Origin: Halalkalibacillus sediminis
GTDB lineage: Bacteria > Bacillota > Bacilli > Bacillales > Alkalibacillaceae
Reading direction: 5' to 3'
Assembly: GCF_002844535.1 (NCBI RefSeq)
Contig: NZ_PJNH01000003.1
Span: forward strand, 310,001 to 374,000
Length of the DNA: 64,000 bases
In this document: in pieces, positions 1 through 9,233 of the stretch
How positions within the stretch are numbered: position 1 is the first letter of the stretch
How the letters are laid out: every line of letters starts with the position of its first letter
Position numbers and translations under genes: made by a program
Notes under the pieces: generated by a model
The model's database searches: none
What the model saw: the letters and a program-made list of their open reading frames with translations, nothing else
Told to the model about the DNA's origin: nothing

Positions 1-1062
1 CTCAAGTCCATCGAAAGAAGGATACTTTACAATTTCAGGAGTGGACATCTCGTCTTGACTGACTCCAGGTACACCGAAGTTGGTCAGGTTCGACCACTTT
101 TCACCAACCAACTGATAAATATTGAAAGGAATCGTTGCTGAACGTCCTAAAATATATACATTGCCACTTTTTGATACCTTTAGTTGTTCGATAACATCAC
201 ACGGAGTATCTACCTTCCTAATCACCCCATTAAACAAATCAAAACTGAATAATCGATCTACCACCCCTTGGTGACTAACCACATAAAGCAACTCATTTTC
301 TTTATCGTATTTGAGATTTGAAATATCTTGACCTTCGAAATCATTCATTTTCTCGAACTTCTCTTTTTTAATATCATATTTTGCAAGGTAGCCTTGATCG
401 GCACCGTAATTCGTCGTGAAGTAAATATCATTATCGGAAGTGAATACTACACCACCAAAGGTATGATCCGGCCCTTCCTCATCTGTAAGAGGATATGATT
501 TACCGTCATGTTGTACATACAAAAGATTACTCGTATTAGAAATATGTTTTCCGTAGACAACACTTTTACCATCAGGGCTTACATCAATTAAAAACGTAGC
601 TGCTCCATCACCGTGTACGATAATTTCTTCCTCATCGTTTTCAATATCATAGCGATAAATTTTCAAAAACGTTTCATCGTCCTTTGTAGATGAATAATAC
701 AAATAACGTCCATCCTCTGAAAAAATAGTACCCATATGTCGTTTTCCTTCTGCTGTTCTTAGGTCGACAAGTTCACCACCTTGGGTAGGTACCGCGTATA
801 TCTGTCCGTTTTCGTCGCCATCCTCGTCGCTGATTGCCACGATATATTTTCCATTCGGTTCAAAACCGATTTCACTTGTGCTTTGATCATGAGCGGTTAA
901 CGGATAAGGAAATGTATTAGGTAAGTCCATCCCCCACAAATTATATTTCCCATTAAGATTCGTACTGAATACTAGTTGTTTTTCGTCGGGACGCACGGCG
1001 AACGTCTGAATGCCATACGTTTGAAAGAATTGCTCAACTCCCGGTTTCTTAAACTCAATCAT
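1..1062 (-). CDS. S9 family peptidase (prolyl oligopeptidase-like), 3' end cut by window
   Basis: The reading frame is open for 354 codons from ATG at 1062 to the window edge, so the C-terminal part lies outside. The visible part starts MIEFKKPGVEQFFQTYG and has repeated aspartate-rich strands ('RPDEKQLVFSTN' type) typical of the N-terminal beta-propeller of S9 peptidases that act as acylaminoacyl/dipeptidyl peptidases. The last visible residues, YPSFDGLE, match the usual junction between the propeller and the alpha/beta-hydrolase catalytic domain, so Ser-Asp-His should follow beyond position 1. A GAGGGG ribosome-binding site lies just upstream of the ATG. No signal peptide is visible, which suggests a cytoplasmic enzyme. 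It is divergent from the sugar-dehydrogenase gene at 1275. Family assignment is good; substrate is unknown. Confidence 0.8.
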   Translation of the reverse strand, partial: MIEFKKPGVEQFFQTYGIQTFAVRPDEKQLVFSTNLNGKYNLWGMDLPNTFPYPLTAHDQSTSEIGFEPNGKYIVAISDEDGDENGQIYAVPTQGGELVDLRTAEGKRHMGTIFSEDGRYLYYSSTKDDETFLKIYRYDIENDEEEIIVHGDGAATFLIDVSPDGKSVVYGKHISNTSNLLYVQHDGKSYPLTDEEGPDHTFGGVVFTSDNDIYFTTNYGADQGYLAKYDIKKEKFEKMNDFEGQDISNLKYDKENELLYVVSHQGVVDRLFSFDLFNGVIRKVDTPCDVIEQLKVSKSGNVYILGRSATIPFNIYQLVGEKWSNLTNFGVPGVSQDEMSTPEIVKYPSFDGLE

Positions 1063-1274
1063 CTTTTTTCCCCTCTCTTTTTCATGACTCTTTTATCATT
1101 TCTAGAAAAAAATAAACTTTCCTACCTCATTGTATATTTTTTTGAAAATTAAGTCATCTAAAACAAGTCGTAATTCCTCTCCGTCTCCAGAAGGAAATTA
1201 TCTTATGCTTAAAACTGCGATTCCTTAATCTATCTGCTATTATTTAGGTAAATACATGAATGGAGGACTTTGCC

Positions 1275-2441
1275 ATGTTACGTGTAATCCTGTTACTCTT
1301 CTCGCTCACGCTCATAGCCGCATGTGGCCCGGATGAGAAGGATGAAAATATGAATACAGAAGATTCACAGGAAAGCGAGGAAGTTGTGGAGAACGCTGAA
1401 TCGGAGGACCAAGGAGAATCTGAGACAGATGAACCCGAAGAAAATAAAGATCGTTCAGAGGACGGGCAATTCACTGATAAAACTGAGGTTCTAACGACTA
1501 ACTTGGAAATACCGTGGACAATTTCCAAAACTGATGAGCGCCTTTACGTTACAGAACGAGCTGGGCGACTATATGAAATAAATTTAGATGGAGAAAAGAA
1601 CGAACAGAGCCTCAATCTACCAAGCCCCGTGCACCATGAAGGTGAAGGCGGATTACTCGGTTTCGAACTCGTGCCACCTTTTGAAGAATCGCAACAAGCC
1701 TTCGCATACTACACCTATCAAGATTCTGGTGAAACATTCAACAAGGTCGTTTTATTAGAAAAAGATGATGAGGAATGGACGGAGACCTCTATTCTTTTAG
1801 ATGAGATACCAAGTGAGCGCATTCACAATGGTGGGCGTTTGAAGGTAGGGCCAGATGAAAAGCTTTACATTACTACAGGAGATGCTGCAACCCCTGCGCT
1901 TTCTCAAGACCGAAACAGTTTAGCAGGAAAAATTTTAAGAATGAACCTTGACGGTACTATTCCAAGCGACAATCCATTCGATGACTCTTATGTCTATTCT
2001 TACGGCCACCGAAACCCTCAGGGATTAGCTTGGGGTGATGATGGAACGATGTACAGCTCAGAACATGGCCAAAGTGCTCACGATGAAATCAATTTGATTG
2101 AGGCTGGCAATAATTACGGTTGGCCGGAAATTGAAGGAGACGAAACTTCGGAAGGCATGGAAACTCCGTTCTATCATACTGGCGAAGAGACATGGGCTCC
2201 GTCAGGAATATCTTTTCATAACGAAAAGCTTTATATAGCAACACTAAGAGGCTCTCGAATTATAAAACTCGATCTATCAACAAAAGACGCCGAAACTGCC
2301 GAAGAAGGGTTCGGACGGATGCGCGACGTATATATACAAGATGGATCGATTTTCGCGATCACGAGTAACCGTGACGGTCGTGGATCACCGACCGAAGAAG
2401 ATGATCGATTGATTCGAATAAACATTGGTGAGGATGAATGA
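1275..2441 (+). CDS. PQQ-dependent sugar dehydrogenase family lipoprotein
   Basis: Protein of 388 residues with a lipoprotein signal (LIAAC, lipidated Cys17), a strongly acidic Glu/Asp/Ser linker (about 20-70) and a six-bladed propeller of the glucose/sorbosone dehydrogenase family. Family landmarks are visible: IHNGGRLKVGPD, YGHRNPQGLAW and SEHGQSAHDEINLI, which in homologs bind Ca and PQQ and carry the catalytic His. It should oxidise an aldose or aldehyde outside the membrane; the natural sugar and whether this organism has PQQ are unknown. I chose the ATG at 1275 because the GGAGG at 1262-1266 is 8 bases upstream; the ATG at 1260 sits on top of that site. It ends one base before the next gene, so the two are probably cotranscribed. 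Confidence 0.85.
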   Translation: MLRVILLLFSLTLIAACGPDEKDENMNTEDSQESEEVVENAESEDQGESETDEPEENKDRSEDGQFTDKTEVLTTNLEIPWTISKTDERLYVTERAGRLYEINLDGEKNEQSLNLPSPVHHEGEGGLLGFELVPPFEESQQAFAYYTYQDSGETFNKVVLLEKDDEEWTETSILLDEIPSERIHNGGRLKVGPDEKLYITTGDAATPALSQDRNSLAGKILRMNLDGTIPSDNPFDDSYVYSYGHRNPQGLAWGDDGTMYSSEHGQSAHDEINLIEAGNNYGWPEIEGDETSEGMETPFYHTGEETWAPSGISFHNEKLYIATLRGSRIIKLDLSTKDAETAEEGFGRMRDVYIQDGSIFAITSNRDGRGSPTEEDDRLIRINIGEDE

Positions 2442-2442
2442 T

Positions 2443-2787
2443 ATGACAACTGAAAAGGAGAAGTTCTTACGAGAATTTAATGAAGCCTTCGTGGCCGGAG
2501 ATGTAGATTTTGTAGCGGAAAGTATTACTGACGATATCCAATCCCATATGGTTGGTGATCAACTGTTGGAAGGTAAAGATGCAGTCGTCCAAAGGCTTAA
2601 CTCAATGGATGCTGAAAAACATCATGATTTGACCATCGATAAGATTATCACACATGGAAAAACTGCATCGGTGAATGGTGTCATCACAGTTGAGTCAAAG
2701 AAAATCCACTTCTGTGATGTGTATGAATTTAATAGTTTTAAGAACCCGAAAATCAAAAAGCTCACCGCTTATGTGATCGAAGAGTAG
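2443..2787 (+). CDS. SnoaL/NTF2-like protein
   Basis: A 114-residue protein with the cone-shaped NTF2-like pattern: an N-terminal helix (KEKFLREFNEAFVAGDVDFVAESITDD is the region, residues about 6-32), a central 'GKDAVVQRLNSM' helix and C-terminal strands ending in a 'CDVYEFNSF..PKIKKLTAYVIEE' segment. Such proteins are small enzymes or binding proteins with no fixed substrate. The ATG at 2443 is preceded by GGTGAGG (2427-2433) that lies in the end of the sugar dehydrogenase gene, so translation is probably coupled. The two genes form a short operon that meets the convergent gene at 2792 after a 4-base gap. Confidence 0.75.
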   Translation: MTTEKEKFLREFNEAFVAGDVDFVAESITDDIQSHMVGDQLLEGKDAVVQRLNSMDAEKHHDLTIDKIITHGKTASVNGVITVESKKIHFCDVYEFNSFKNPKIKKLTAYVIEE

Positions 2788-2791
2788 TCAC

Positions 2792-3430
2792 TTACCAAAG
2801 AGAAATGTTTTTGCCAAGTTCTTTTTCATAAATATCACCCGAGGAGTCCATCTCATATTCAATCCACCCAACATAGTGTCCGTCATTCTTCTCTGCTTGC
2901 TGCTCCTCCCATCCGCCTGCCGTACTGAACCACACACCTGTCTCATCACCTGGCGGGTTACCTGGATCCGGGTGGCTGGAACCATTTGAGGCAATGAGTT
3001 TACACCTGCTAAGCCGGATGAATTCTTCTGGGAATTTGCTAGATGCCACACGACAACCAGTGAAAATCACTTTGCATCTATCGCAAAAGCGGATGTCCCC
3101 ATTCTTAATCAACCTTCTTAAGTCTTTGATGTACCTTGCATCGCGGTGGTCATACGTCAGCGGATACGAATAAAAACCTGAAATATTCACCCCACCAAGC
3201 TTCACCCCCCCACGATTTCCGTCGGGGTCATATGGCCACGCATGGCTGAACACATACAGCTTTTCAATGCAATTCTCCCCCCCATTTGTAGCGTCAACCA
3301 AGTGTTGAAGCAGTTCCTTCCCAGACCCCCATTGCTTGGTATTGTTTTTACCGACAGCTCGCGATCCCCAAGCTTTGAATGCCCCTTCGTCTTTTCCTCT
3401 GGCTGCAAGTGCCAATTGAACTTTCGCCAT
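2792..3430 (-). CDS. Uncharacterised protein with caspase/DUF4347-like His-Cys pattern
   Basis: A 212-residue soluble protein that I do not recognise as a named family. It alternates predicted strands and helices: strand at 3-10, helix 36-48, strand KLYVFSHAW (57-65, His63), a Gly/Tyr-rich insertion (68-95), helix 98-109, strand KVIFTGCRVAS (120-130, Cys126), helix 133-141 and strand KLIASNGSSH (144-153). This order, with His after one strand and GC-x-VA after the next, resembles the caspase-like fold of DUF4347/CHAT-type domains. Two other cysteines (116, 119) form a CDRC pair that might bind metal. It is rich in Gly, Trp and His, unlike its acidic neighbours. An AAGGATG site precedes the ATG. 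It is a monocistronic gene with no recognisable partner. The catalytic interpretation is inference. Confidence 0.6.
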   Translation of the reverse strand: MAKVQLALAARGKDEGAFKAWGSRAVGKNNTKQWGSGKELLQHLVDATNGGENCIEKLYVFSHAWPYDPDGNRGGVKLGGVNISGFYSYPLTYDHRDARYIKDLRRLIKNGDIRFCDRCKVIFTGCRVASSKFPEEFIRLSRCKLIASNGSSHPDPGNPPGDETGVWFSTAGGWEEQQAEKNDGHYVGWIEYEMDSSGDIYEKELGKNISLW

Positions 3431-3659
3431 TCTGACCGCATCCTTTATTAGTTGTTAATAAAGTTTATGCAGCGGAGTTGAACATCATTAATTCTATGAA
3501 GGAAGTTTCGCTGGAAAAGCTGTTGAATTGAGAATGCAGAAATAGTTACGGATAAAATCACTAGTGTTTCATCAATTTTTTAGAAGTGGATTTTAATTTA
3601 ATCTTCCAAAATGTAGAAAATGTGATAAAATACTATCAAATTAAGAGGGGGGTAAAGCT

Positions 3660-3929
3660 TTGAAAAACAAAGATTTTGTTCTGTCTATCACCTTATATGC
3701 ATTTTTAGGATATTTATGGCTGCTTTTTATTGATCACATTGGTGAAATAGCTAATACAATGGATAACGTTTTAATCTTTGGAGGAATTATTATTCTTTTA
3801 GGAACTGTATTGTTTGGGGAAATTGTAAGGCGAGTAACTCCATTTAATGAGTATAAAAACAGTCACCCCGTAAAAATTGCTGGATTTGTCTCTTTTGGTT
3901 TAGTGGTGGTGGCTAGTTTGTTTGTGTAA
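3660..3929 (+). CDS. Small membrane protein
   Basis: An 89-residue protein with three predicted membrane helices (about 7-26, 36-53, 70-88) and no recognised domain. It starts at TTG 3660, supported by a strong GAGGGGGG site 6 bases upstream; an extended -10-like TGTGATAAAAT precedes it. It stands alone between two minus-strand genes. The region is clearly richer in A+T than the neighbouring rlmN gene. Confidence 0.6.
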   Translation: MKNKDFVLSITLYAFLGYLWLLFIDHIGEIANTMDNVLIFGGIIILLGTVLFGEIVRRVTPFNEYKNSHPVKIAGFVSFGLVVVASLFV

Positions 3930-3959
3930 ATTTAAATCGACTCTTTCAGGTACGCACCC

Positions 3960-3988
3960 AAAAAAAGAGCCCTCTATTTTGAGGACTC
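3960..3988 (-). terminator. Rho-independent terminator of rlmN
   Basis: On the minus strand the arms AGTCCTC and GAGGGCT (8 pairs with one G-U) enclose a 6-base loop and are followed by a run of seven T. It lies 12 bases beyond the rlmN stop codon. Confidence 0.85.
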
Positions 3989-4000
3989 CTTCATTAAAAT

Positions 4001-5077
4001 TTATGCTTTTTCTTTCTTCTTAGCTTTCTGTAACTGCTTACTGCGTAATTGACCACAAGCTGCGTCGATATCTGTTCCGTGCTCGACACGAACACCACAC
4101 TTGATGTTATTTTCAAGCAGGATCTCGTAGAACTTCAGAATATTTTCTTTAGAGCTACGTTCGTAATCGATGTGTTCAGCAACTGGATTGTAAGGAATCA
4201 AGTTCACGTAGGATAAATGCTTCTTATCCTTCAACATCTCGACTAACTGACGTGCTTCTTCGGGATGGTCGTTCACATCATGAATCAAAATATACTCGAA
4301 CGTAATCCGCCGGTTCGTCTTTTCCAAGTAATAATCGACAGCTGGCATCAGCTTCTCAAGCGGGAAAGCCTTATTGATTTTCATCAATCTTGTACGCAGC
4401 TCATTATTCGGCGCGTGAAGTGACAATGCAAGATTGATTTGAATTCCTTCGTCTGCGAACTTATACATCTTATCAGCTAAACCACTTGTTGAAACGGTGA
4501 TATGACGAGCACCGATTGAAAGTCCTTTTTGGTCGTTCACCACTCGAAGGAAATCCATCATGTGATCGTAGTTATCAAACGGCTCTCCGATACCCATCAC
4601 GACGATGTGGCTGACACGCTCTTCTTTTGCTTGATCATCCAAGTGGTGTTGAACGTTCATAATCTGCTCAACGATTTCGCCACCTGTAAGATCACGGTTC
4701 TTCGCCAAAATACCACTTGCACAGAATGAGCAACCGATATTACAACCGACCTGTGTCGTCACACATACGGATAAACCATAATTGAAACGCATCAATACCG
4801 TTTCGATGTAGTTCCCATCTTCTAGCTCAAACAGAAACTTGATCGTACCATCTTGAGATTCTTGCTTGATTGCCTCTTTAAGCGTTTGAATCTTATAATT
4901 CTCCTTTAAAAGATTCAAGCAATCAGAGTTCAAGTTCGTCATCTCATCGAACGATTTGACACGCTTCTTATATAACCAGTCCCACACTTGTGTTGCACGG
5001 AACTTCTTTTGTCCATTCTCAACCAACCAATCGCGCAATTGTTCTTGCGTCAAACCATAAATGGATGGCTTACTCAT
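4001..5077 (-). CDS. rlmN: 23S rRNA (adenine(2503)-C(2))-methyltransferase RlmN
   Basis: A 358-residue radical-SAM enzyme that methylates C2 of A2503 in 23S rRNA and, in studied members, A37 of some tRNAs. The radical-SAM cysteines are in CNIGCSFC (Cys112, 116, 119), and the second catalytic cysteine is in [10 protein letters not shown] near residue 341. Typical landmarks include [10 protein letters not shown] (the GGEP-like SAM-binding turn) and LALSLHAPN. The start at 5077 (MSKPSIYG) is chosen because GAAGGA lies 7 bases upstream; a TTG further up at 5098 would overlap that site. Length is normal for Firmicutes. The C-terminus ends in a lysine-rich tail that may aid RNA binding. It is monocistronic with its own terminator. 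Confidence 0.97.
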   Translation of the reverse strand: MSKPSIYGLTQEQLRDWLVENGQKKFRATQVWDWLYKKRVKSFDEMTNLNSDCLNLLKENYKIQTLKEAIKQESQDGTIKFLFELEDGNYIETVLMRFNYGLSVCVTTQVGCNIGCSFCASGILAKNRDLTGGEIVEQIMNVQHHLDDQAKEERVSHIVVMGIGEPFDNYDHMMDFLRVVNDQKGLSIGARHITVSTSGLADKMYKFADEGIQINLALSLHAPNNELRTRLMKINKAFPLEKLMPAVDYYLEKTNRRITFEYILIHDVNDHPEEARQLVEMLKDKKHLSYVNLIPYNPVAEHIDYERSSKENILKFYEILLENNIKCGVRVEHGTDIDAACGQLRSKQLQKAKKKEKA

Positions 5078-5196
5078 AAATAATCCTTCTTTCTTCAATA
5101 AATGCTTTTTATCCTTTGTCTATACTACTGAAAATCGGCCCATAATTCAACCGATAGCCGTTACAACCAAAAGCTTAAGCGACCTATTTTAAAAGC

Positions 5197-5234
5197 GAAA
5201 GCCCGCTTTTTCTTTTTAGAAAAAACAGGCTTTC
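5197..5234 (-). terminator. Probable terminator after the TraB family gene
   Basis: Arms GAAAGCCTG and CGGGCTTTC (with wobble pairs) surround an A/T-rich loop just downstream of the stop at 5242. The T-tract that follows (GCTTTTAAAA) is short, so this is a moderate call. Confidence 0.6.
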
Positions 5235-5241
5235 TTCAATA

Positions 5242-6411
5242 CTATCTTAAGTTTTCAATAAACACTCGGATGACATCCGCTCCACCGATGAATGTACCCA
5301 GTGAGCTTCCGATGTTCGTCAACACTACAATAAGTAACACTCTCGTTGCTTTATTATCCCAGAACCCTTTAAGCGTCTGAACATCTTCTGATAAATTCTC
5401 GAAATCAGAGACATTCGGCTTACGGATCCACGCTTGCACTAACCCAGCAAACCACCCAGCTGCTAACAAAGGATTCAGTGAACTGAAAGGTGCCGCGAGA
5501 AATGCTGTAAGAACAGTCAACGGGTGTCCTAGAGCAATTGCCGCACCAAGCGCGGACAGGGAGCCATTCCATAAAATCCAACTGATGGTCTGTTGCCATC
5601 CAGCAGCAGGATTCATCGCAAATGTATAAGCAATCACGGATAAGATAACGATTGGAATCATCCATGCAAACACTTTAGGTTTTTTTGATTTTTTAGGCAC
5701 ACGAGCCAACCGTTCTAGATCGTGATCGCGGTAAATCTCTTCCTTGATCCCCGGGACGTGTGCAGCACCAAGTACCGCCACTACTTTTTCACCAGGTGCA
5801 GTTTTGATTTTTTGAGCTAAATATTGATCTCTTTCATCAATCAAAGGAACCTTCAACTTTGGAAATGCTTGAGTGAACTCTTTTAACACCGAGTTAAGCA
5901 TATCTTGAGACTTCATTTTCTCAAGCTCTTCTTCAGTGACCTTATCCTGACTGAAGATACTATAAAAAACTGACATCATCAGCTTCGCACGACCCATTAG
6001 GCCAATATTTCTCCATATCCGAGAAAACGTTACTTGGATATTTCGGTCAGCTAAAACCAATTCAGCCCCAATTTCTTCAGCCGATTCAACCCCTTGGATC
6101 ATCTCTTGCCCAGGTTTGATCCCGAACTGTTTAGCTATTCGGTTCTGGAATGATGAAATCATCATGTTCATCAATAAAAGAGTCGATTTCTTCTCCTTGA
6201 TTACCTTGAAGATATTCATATTTTTCCACTTATTATTATCTTTAATCGATTGGAAGCGTTGATCATCCAACTCAACACATACCGAGTCAGGTTTCTCTTG
6301 CTCAATCACTTCTTTCACCTGTTCAGCACTTTGTTTCGAAACGTGTGCTGTACCGATTAGAATAATTTCTTTACCATCTACAGTTAATCTGGTTATATTT
6401 TCTTCCGACAT
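5242..6411 (-). CDS. TraB family membrane protein (PrgY/TIKI-like)
   Basis: A 389-residue protein with an N-terminal TraB/PrgY domain (1-240) and a C-terminal membrane region (about 250-385) with several hydrophobic segments. The domain shows the repeated GxxH motifs of the TIKI/EreA-like metalloprotease superfamily: IGTAHVSKQS near 19-28 and VLGAAHVPGI near 213-222, and conserved acidic residues (VCVELDDQRF). Enterococcal TraB/PrgY reduce endogenous peptide pheromone activity; what this chromosomal Bacillaceae copy acts on is unknown. An AAGGAAG site precedes the ATG. A second member of the superfamily, the GumN-like lipoprotein, lies at 9234. Confidence 0.88.
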   Translation of the reverse strand: MSEENITRLTVDGKEIILIGTAHVSKQSAEQVKEVIEQEKPDSVCVELDDQRFQSIKDNNKWKNMNIFKVIKEKKSTLLLMNMMISSFQNRIAKQFGIKPGQEMIQGVESAEEIGAELVLADRNIQVTFSRIWRNIGLMGRAKLMMSVFYSIFSQDKVTEEELEKMKSQDMLNSVLKEFTQAFPKLKVPLIDERDQYLAQKIKTAPGEKVVAVLGAAHVPGIKEEIYRDHDLERLARVPKKSKKPKVFAWMIPIVILSVIAYTFAMNPAAGWQQTISWILWNGSLSALGAAIALGHPLTVLTAFLAAPFSSLNPLLAAGWFAGLVQAWIRKPNVSDFENLSEDVQTLKGFWDNKATRVLLIVVLTNIGSSLGTFIGGADVIRVFIENLR

Positions 6412-6580
6412 GTAAGACTTCCTTTTTTTCGAAAATTAACATTCATAACATCTATTCTAACATTTTTTCTCTGCATTTAATGAAAGAATCCATTATTTGT
6501 TTGATGAATTTTAAATCGTTGGACACTGGACTTTATTTGCCATACATTTAAGAGAGATATAATTATGAGGAGGACGAACA

Positions 6581-7339
6581 TTGAGCCCGACAGTACTAAT
6601 AACTGGAGCAACAAGTGGAATCGGTTTGGAACTTGTAAACTTGTTTGCTGAGGATAAATACGATATGATCCTAGTCGCTCGAAATGAAGAAAAATTACAA
6701 GAGCTTGAAAAGACATATAATCATGTGACCATTCTTCCTAAGGACCTTAGTGAGCCTGAAGCAGCTAAAGATGTTTTCCACTTCATCAAAGATCATAATC
6801 TTCAAATCGACACCCTAGTCAATAATGCTGGTTTCGGTTTGCTCGGCACATTTGATGAGCTACCTATCGAGGAACAATCAAGAATGATTCAACTCAACAT
6901 CAATGCGCTGACGGAGTTGACCTATTACTTCCTTCCTGAAATGAAAAAGCGTAATCACGGTAAGATCATGAATGTTGCTAGTACGGCAGCTTTCCAGCCA
7001 GGACCGCTTATGGCTGTCTATTACGCTTCAAAATCTTATGTACTTTCATTTTCAGAAGCGTTGAATGTTGAACTTGAAGATACTAATCTCAGTTTAACCA
7101 CACTTTGTCCAGGGCCGACACAAACTAAATTTGGTGACGTTGCAGGCGTAAGTAACACGAAGATGTTCGACAGTGCCATGCCCGCTTCTATTGTCGCCCA
7201 AAAGGGTTATGAAGCGATGCAAAAAGGTAAAGGCGTCGTCATTACCGGTCGAATGAACAGCTTCGGTGCAATAGGAGCCAAATTCCTCCCTCGGAGAACA
7301 GCAGCAAGGATTGCCAAACGAATCGCCCAGGAAAAATAA
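6581..7339 (+). CDS. SDR family NAD(P)-dependent oxidoreductase
   Basis: A 252-residue classical short-chain dehydrogenase. The cofactor loop TGATSGIG is at residues 8-15, NNAG near 82-85, the catalytic Ser in NVAST and YYASK near 149-153 supply the Ser-Tyr-Lys triad, and PGPT follows. The long basic C-terminus (GAKFLPRRTAARIAKRIAQ) is typical of the YqjQ/DltE-like subgroup that often acts on lipid or ketone substrates. An arginine follows the second cofactor strand (VARNEEK), which suggests NADP preference. The start is TTG 6581 with GAGGAGG upstream. The real substrate cannot be told from sequence. Confidence 0.88.
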   Translation: MSPTVLITGATSGIGLELVNLFAEDKYDMILVARNEEKLQELEKTYNHVTILPKDLSEPEAAKDVFHFIKDHNLQIDTLVNNAGFGLLGTFDELPIEEQSRMIQLNINALTELTYYFLPEMKKRNHGKIMNVASTAAFQPGPLMAVYYASKSYVLSFSEALNVELEDTNLSLTTLCPGPTQTKFGDVAGVSNTKMFDSAMPASIVAQKGYEAMQKGKGVVITGRMNSFGAIGAKFLPRRTAARIAKRIAQEK

Positions 7340-7350
7340 AAGAGTTATCA

Positions 7351-7411
7351 AGTAGTTCATTTTTGAGGTGCAAACATACAGTCTGTACTCTTAATTGAAC
7401 TACTTTTTTTA
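7351..7411 (+). terminator. Likely terminator after the SDR gene
   Basis: Nine-base arms AGTAGTTCA (7351-7359) and TGAACTACT (7396-7404) are exact complements and run into a T-tract. The 36-base loop is unusually long, so efficiency is uncertain. Confidence 0.55.
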
Positions 7412-7516
7412 TATGAAATTGCTGGGTTCACAACAATTAAACTTATAGTGTGGTAACCGATCGATTCTTGGTCTTTTCATGGTAAAATAAGTATAAAAAG
7501 AAGAGGCAGGAAGAAA

Positions 7517-7972
7517 ATGAATATCCAACTACAAACAGAAAGACTAAAACTTACTCCTTGTTCTGAGCAATCATTATCAACTTATGCGACTGACGAATTC
7601 GAAATTGGGCCTCATATAGAAATGTATCTTGAAGAAGTTAAGGAAGATGCCTCTGTTATTGGATGGGGCGTTTGGCTAGTTATAGATAAACAGAACAATA
7701 AAATTATTGGAGACCTTGGATTTAAAGGTAAGCCTGATGCAGAAAAATCCGTTGAAGTAGGATATGGAATCACCACTTCAGAACAAAACAAAGGTTATGC
7801 AACAGAAGCATTGAAATGTGTCTTTGAATGGGCATTTAACTTTAATTCAGTAGAAAAAATAAAAGCTGAATGCCTTAGAGATAATACCGCCTCAATTAGA
7901 GTTTTAGAGAAATTGAACATGCAGAAATCAAAAACTGATAACGACATGCTCTACTGGCAATTAAATAAATGA
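7517..7972 (+). CDS. GNAT family N-acetyltransferase (RimJ/RimL type)
   Basis: A 151-residue acetyltransferase. It opens with the RimJ/RimL-type strand QTERLKLTP (residues 6-14), has a central GDLGFKG strand, the acetyl-CoA-binding segment EVGYGITTSEQNKGYATEA (about 76-94; the usual Q/RxxGxA/G is QNKGYA) and the C-terminal NTASIRVLEKLNM helix. It should transfer acetyl from acetyl-CoA to an amino group of a protein or small molecule; no specificity can be given. A GAGGCAGGAAG site precedes the ATG. A plausible promoter lies at 7469-7498 (TTGGTC, 18-base spacer, TATAAA). Confidence 0.85.
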   Translation: MNIQLQTERLKLTPCSEQSLSTYATDEFEIGPHIEMYLEEVKEDASVIGWGVWLVIDKQNNKIIGDLGFKGKPDAEKSVEVGYGITTSEQNKGYATEALKCVFEWAFNFNSVEKIKAECLRDNTASIRVLEKLNMQKSKTDNDMLYWQLNK

Positions 7973-8029
7973 ACTATTCTTTAAACAATCAGAACGTTAG
8001 TTGAAAGATAATGTATAGGGGTGTTTGTC

Positions 8030-8695
8030 ATGAAATTTATATCGAGTATGTTGTTGAAGCCTAAATTGAACAGTTTTATTTTTGAAACGTTCTTAACGGA
8101 ATTCAATGTTTTCTATTACTCAATTATAGGGTGGTTCAAACAGCCAAACGTGAACGATAGTGAAAAAACGTATTCTTATCATAAGACCTCTCAACTAAAG
8201 ACCTTTGTAATTGTGTTTTCAATTATTATTCTTTTGGAAGGGATATTATTTCATTATCTAATCCAACTATGGAGTGATGTAGCTGCATGGGTTTTCACCG
8301 CACTAAATATTTACGCTTTGTTATACATAATAGGGCTATATAATTCTGCAAAGCTATTACCTCATCGTCTGTTTTTAGACCACCTTATTATCCATTTTGG
8401 ATTTCAGAGCAGTATTAAATTAAATCTCAGTGATATAGATTGTATAAAAGCCGTTGAAGAAAAAGGTGATATTTGGGGGGATAAACCTAAAGACAAATAC
8501 CATTCAGTGTTAAATGTGGATTCGCCTCAGTATGAAATTTTCTTAAAAGAACCTTCTCTAATGAAAAGCTCATATGGGAAAAAGAAATACGTTAAATCAG
8601 TTTTATTTAGGGCTGATAATCCAACTAAAATGCTTGAGAAGATAAATAATAATATTAAGTGTACAAGTAATGAGGCGGAAACAAGAGAGTTTTGA
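8030..8695 (+). CDS. Uncharacterised membrane protein, PH-like C-terminal part
   Basis: A 221-residue protein that I do not assign to a named family. Two membrane helices lie near residues 57-80 and 86-107, followed by a soluble C-terminal half (from about 112) with beta-strand pattern and a conserved-looking stretch (RLFLDHLIIHFGFQSSIKLNLSD is the region, 113-136) reminiscent of bacterial PH-like domains after two helices. The ATG at 8030 is preferred over GTG 8021 because GGGG at 8017-8021 is at proper distance. It is AT-rich and lies with the GNAT gene on the same strand 57 bases downstream. Confidence 0.6.
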   Translation: MKFISSMLLKPKLNSFIFETFLTEFNVFYYSIIGWFKQPNVNDSEKTYSYHKTSQLKTFVIVFSIIILLEGILFHYLIQLWSDVAAWVFTALNIYALLYIIGLYNSAKLLPHRLFLDHLIIHFGFQSSIKLNLSDIDCIKAVEEKGDIWGDKPKDKYHSVLNVDSPQYEIFLKEPSLMKSSYGKKKYVKSVLFRADNPTKMLEKINNNIKCTSNEAETREF

Positions 8696-8794
8696 CACTT
8701 ATAGGTCATCTTTAAGAATTCGATTGACCATGAGGATCCTGTATAAAATTTTTTTCATCTTTAATTCCTATTTTTTTATATCCTCGAAAAACCT

Positions 8795-9199
8795 TTATGA
8801 AACAAATAAAAATATAACAAAAATTGATATGAATACTGTATCAGCAATCGCCAAGTACAATCCAGCGTTCGATTTTTTCACTCTTGCTAAACTATAATTA
8901 AATAAGCTGTCGTATAAACTTATTACGAACAAAACGAATGAAATAATTACGACAAAAGTGCTCTCCGTAATTAACACTGCAAATATGTAAATCAGCCATC
9001 TTCGAAAGAAATTAAACAATAATCCGATAAAAAGCAAGGAAAGCGAGGCTGGATCAACTTCCAAATCATTAGAAGAAATCTCGTTAAGTCCTTTTTTTAT
9101 ATTCTTATAATCCCTTAAGAAACTAATGTTAATTACCAATACAATTAAGCAGTACAAAATAATATAAATATCTTCATTACCTTCTATAAGATCCCACAA
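8795..9199 (-). CDS. Small membrane protein
   Basis: A 134-residue hydrophobic protein with four likely membrane helices (about 10-28, 48-66, 70-95, 112-132) and no recognisable domain. It starts at TTG 9199 with GAGGGGG 8 bases upstream. It ends convergently with the gene at 8030-8695 across about 100 bases, and is followed upstream on the same strand by the GumN-like lipoprotein gene 34 bases away, so it may share its transcript. AT-rich. Confidence 0.55.
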   Translation of the reverse strand: MWDLIEGNEDIYIILYCLIVLVINISFLRDYKNIKKGLNEISSNDLEVDPASLSLLFIGLLFNFFRRWLIYIFAVLITESTFVVIISFVLFVISLYDSLFNYSLARVKKSNAGLYLAIADTVFISIFVIFLFVS

Positions 9200-9233
9200 A
9201 CCCTAACCCCCTCGCTTTTATTGCCTAAAAAAA

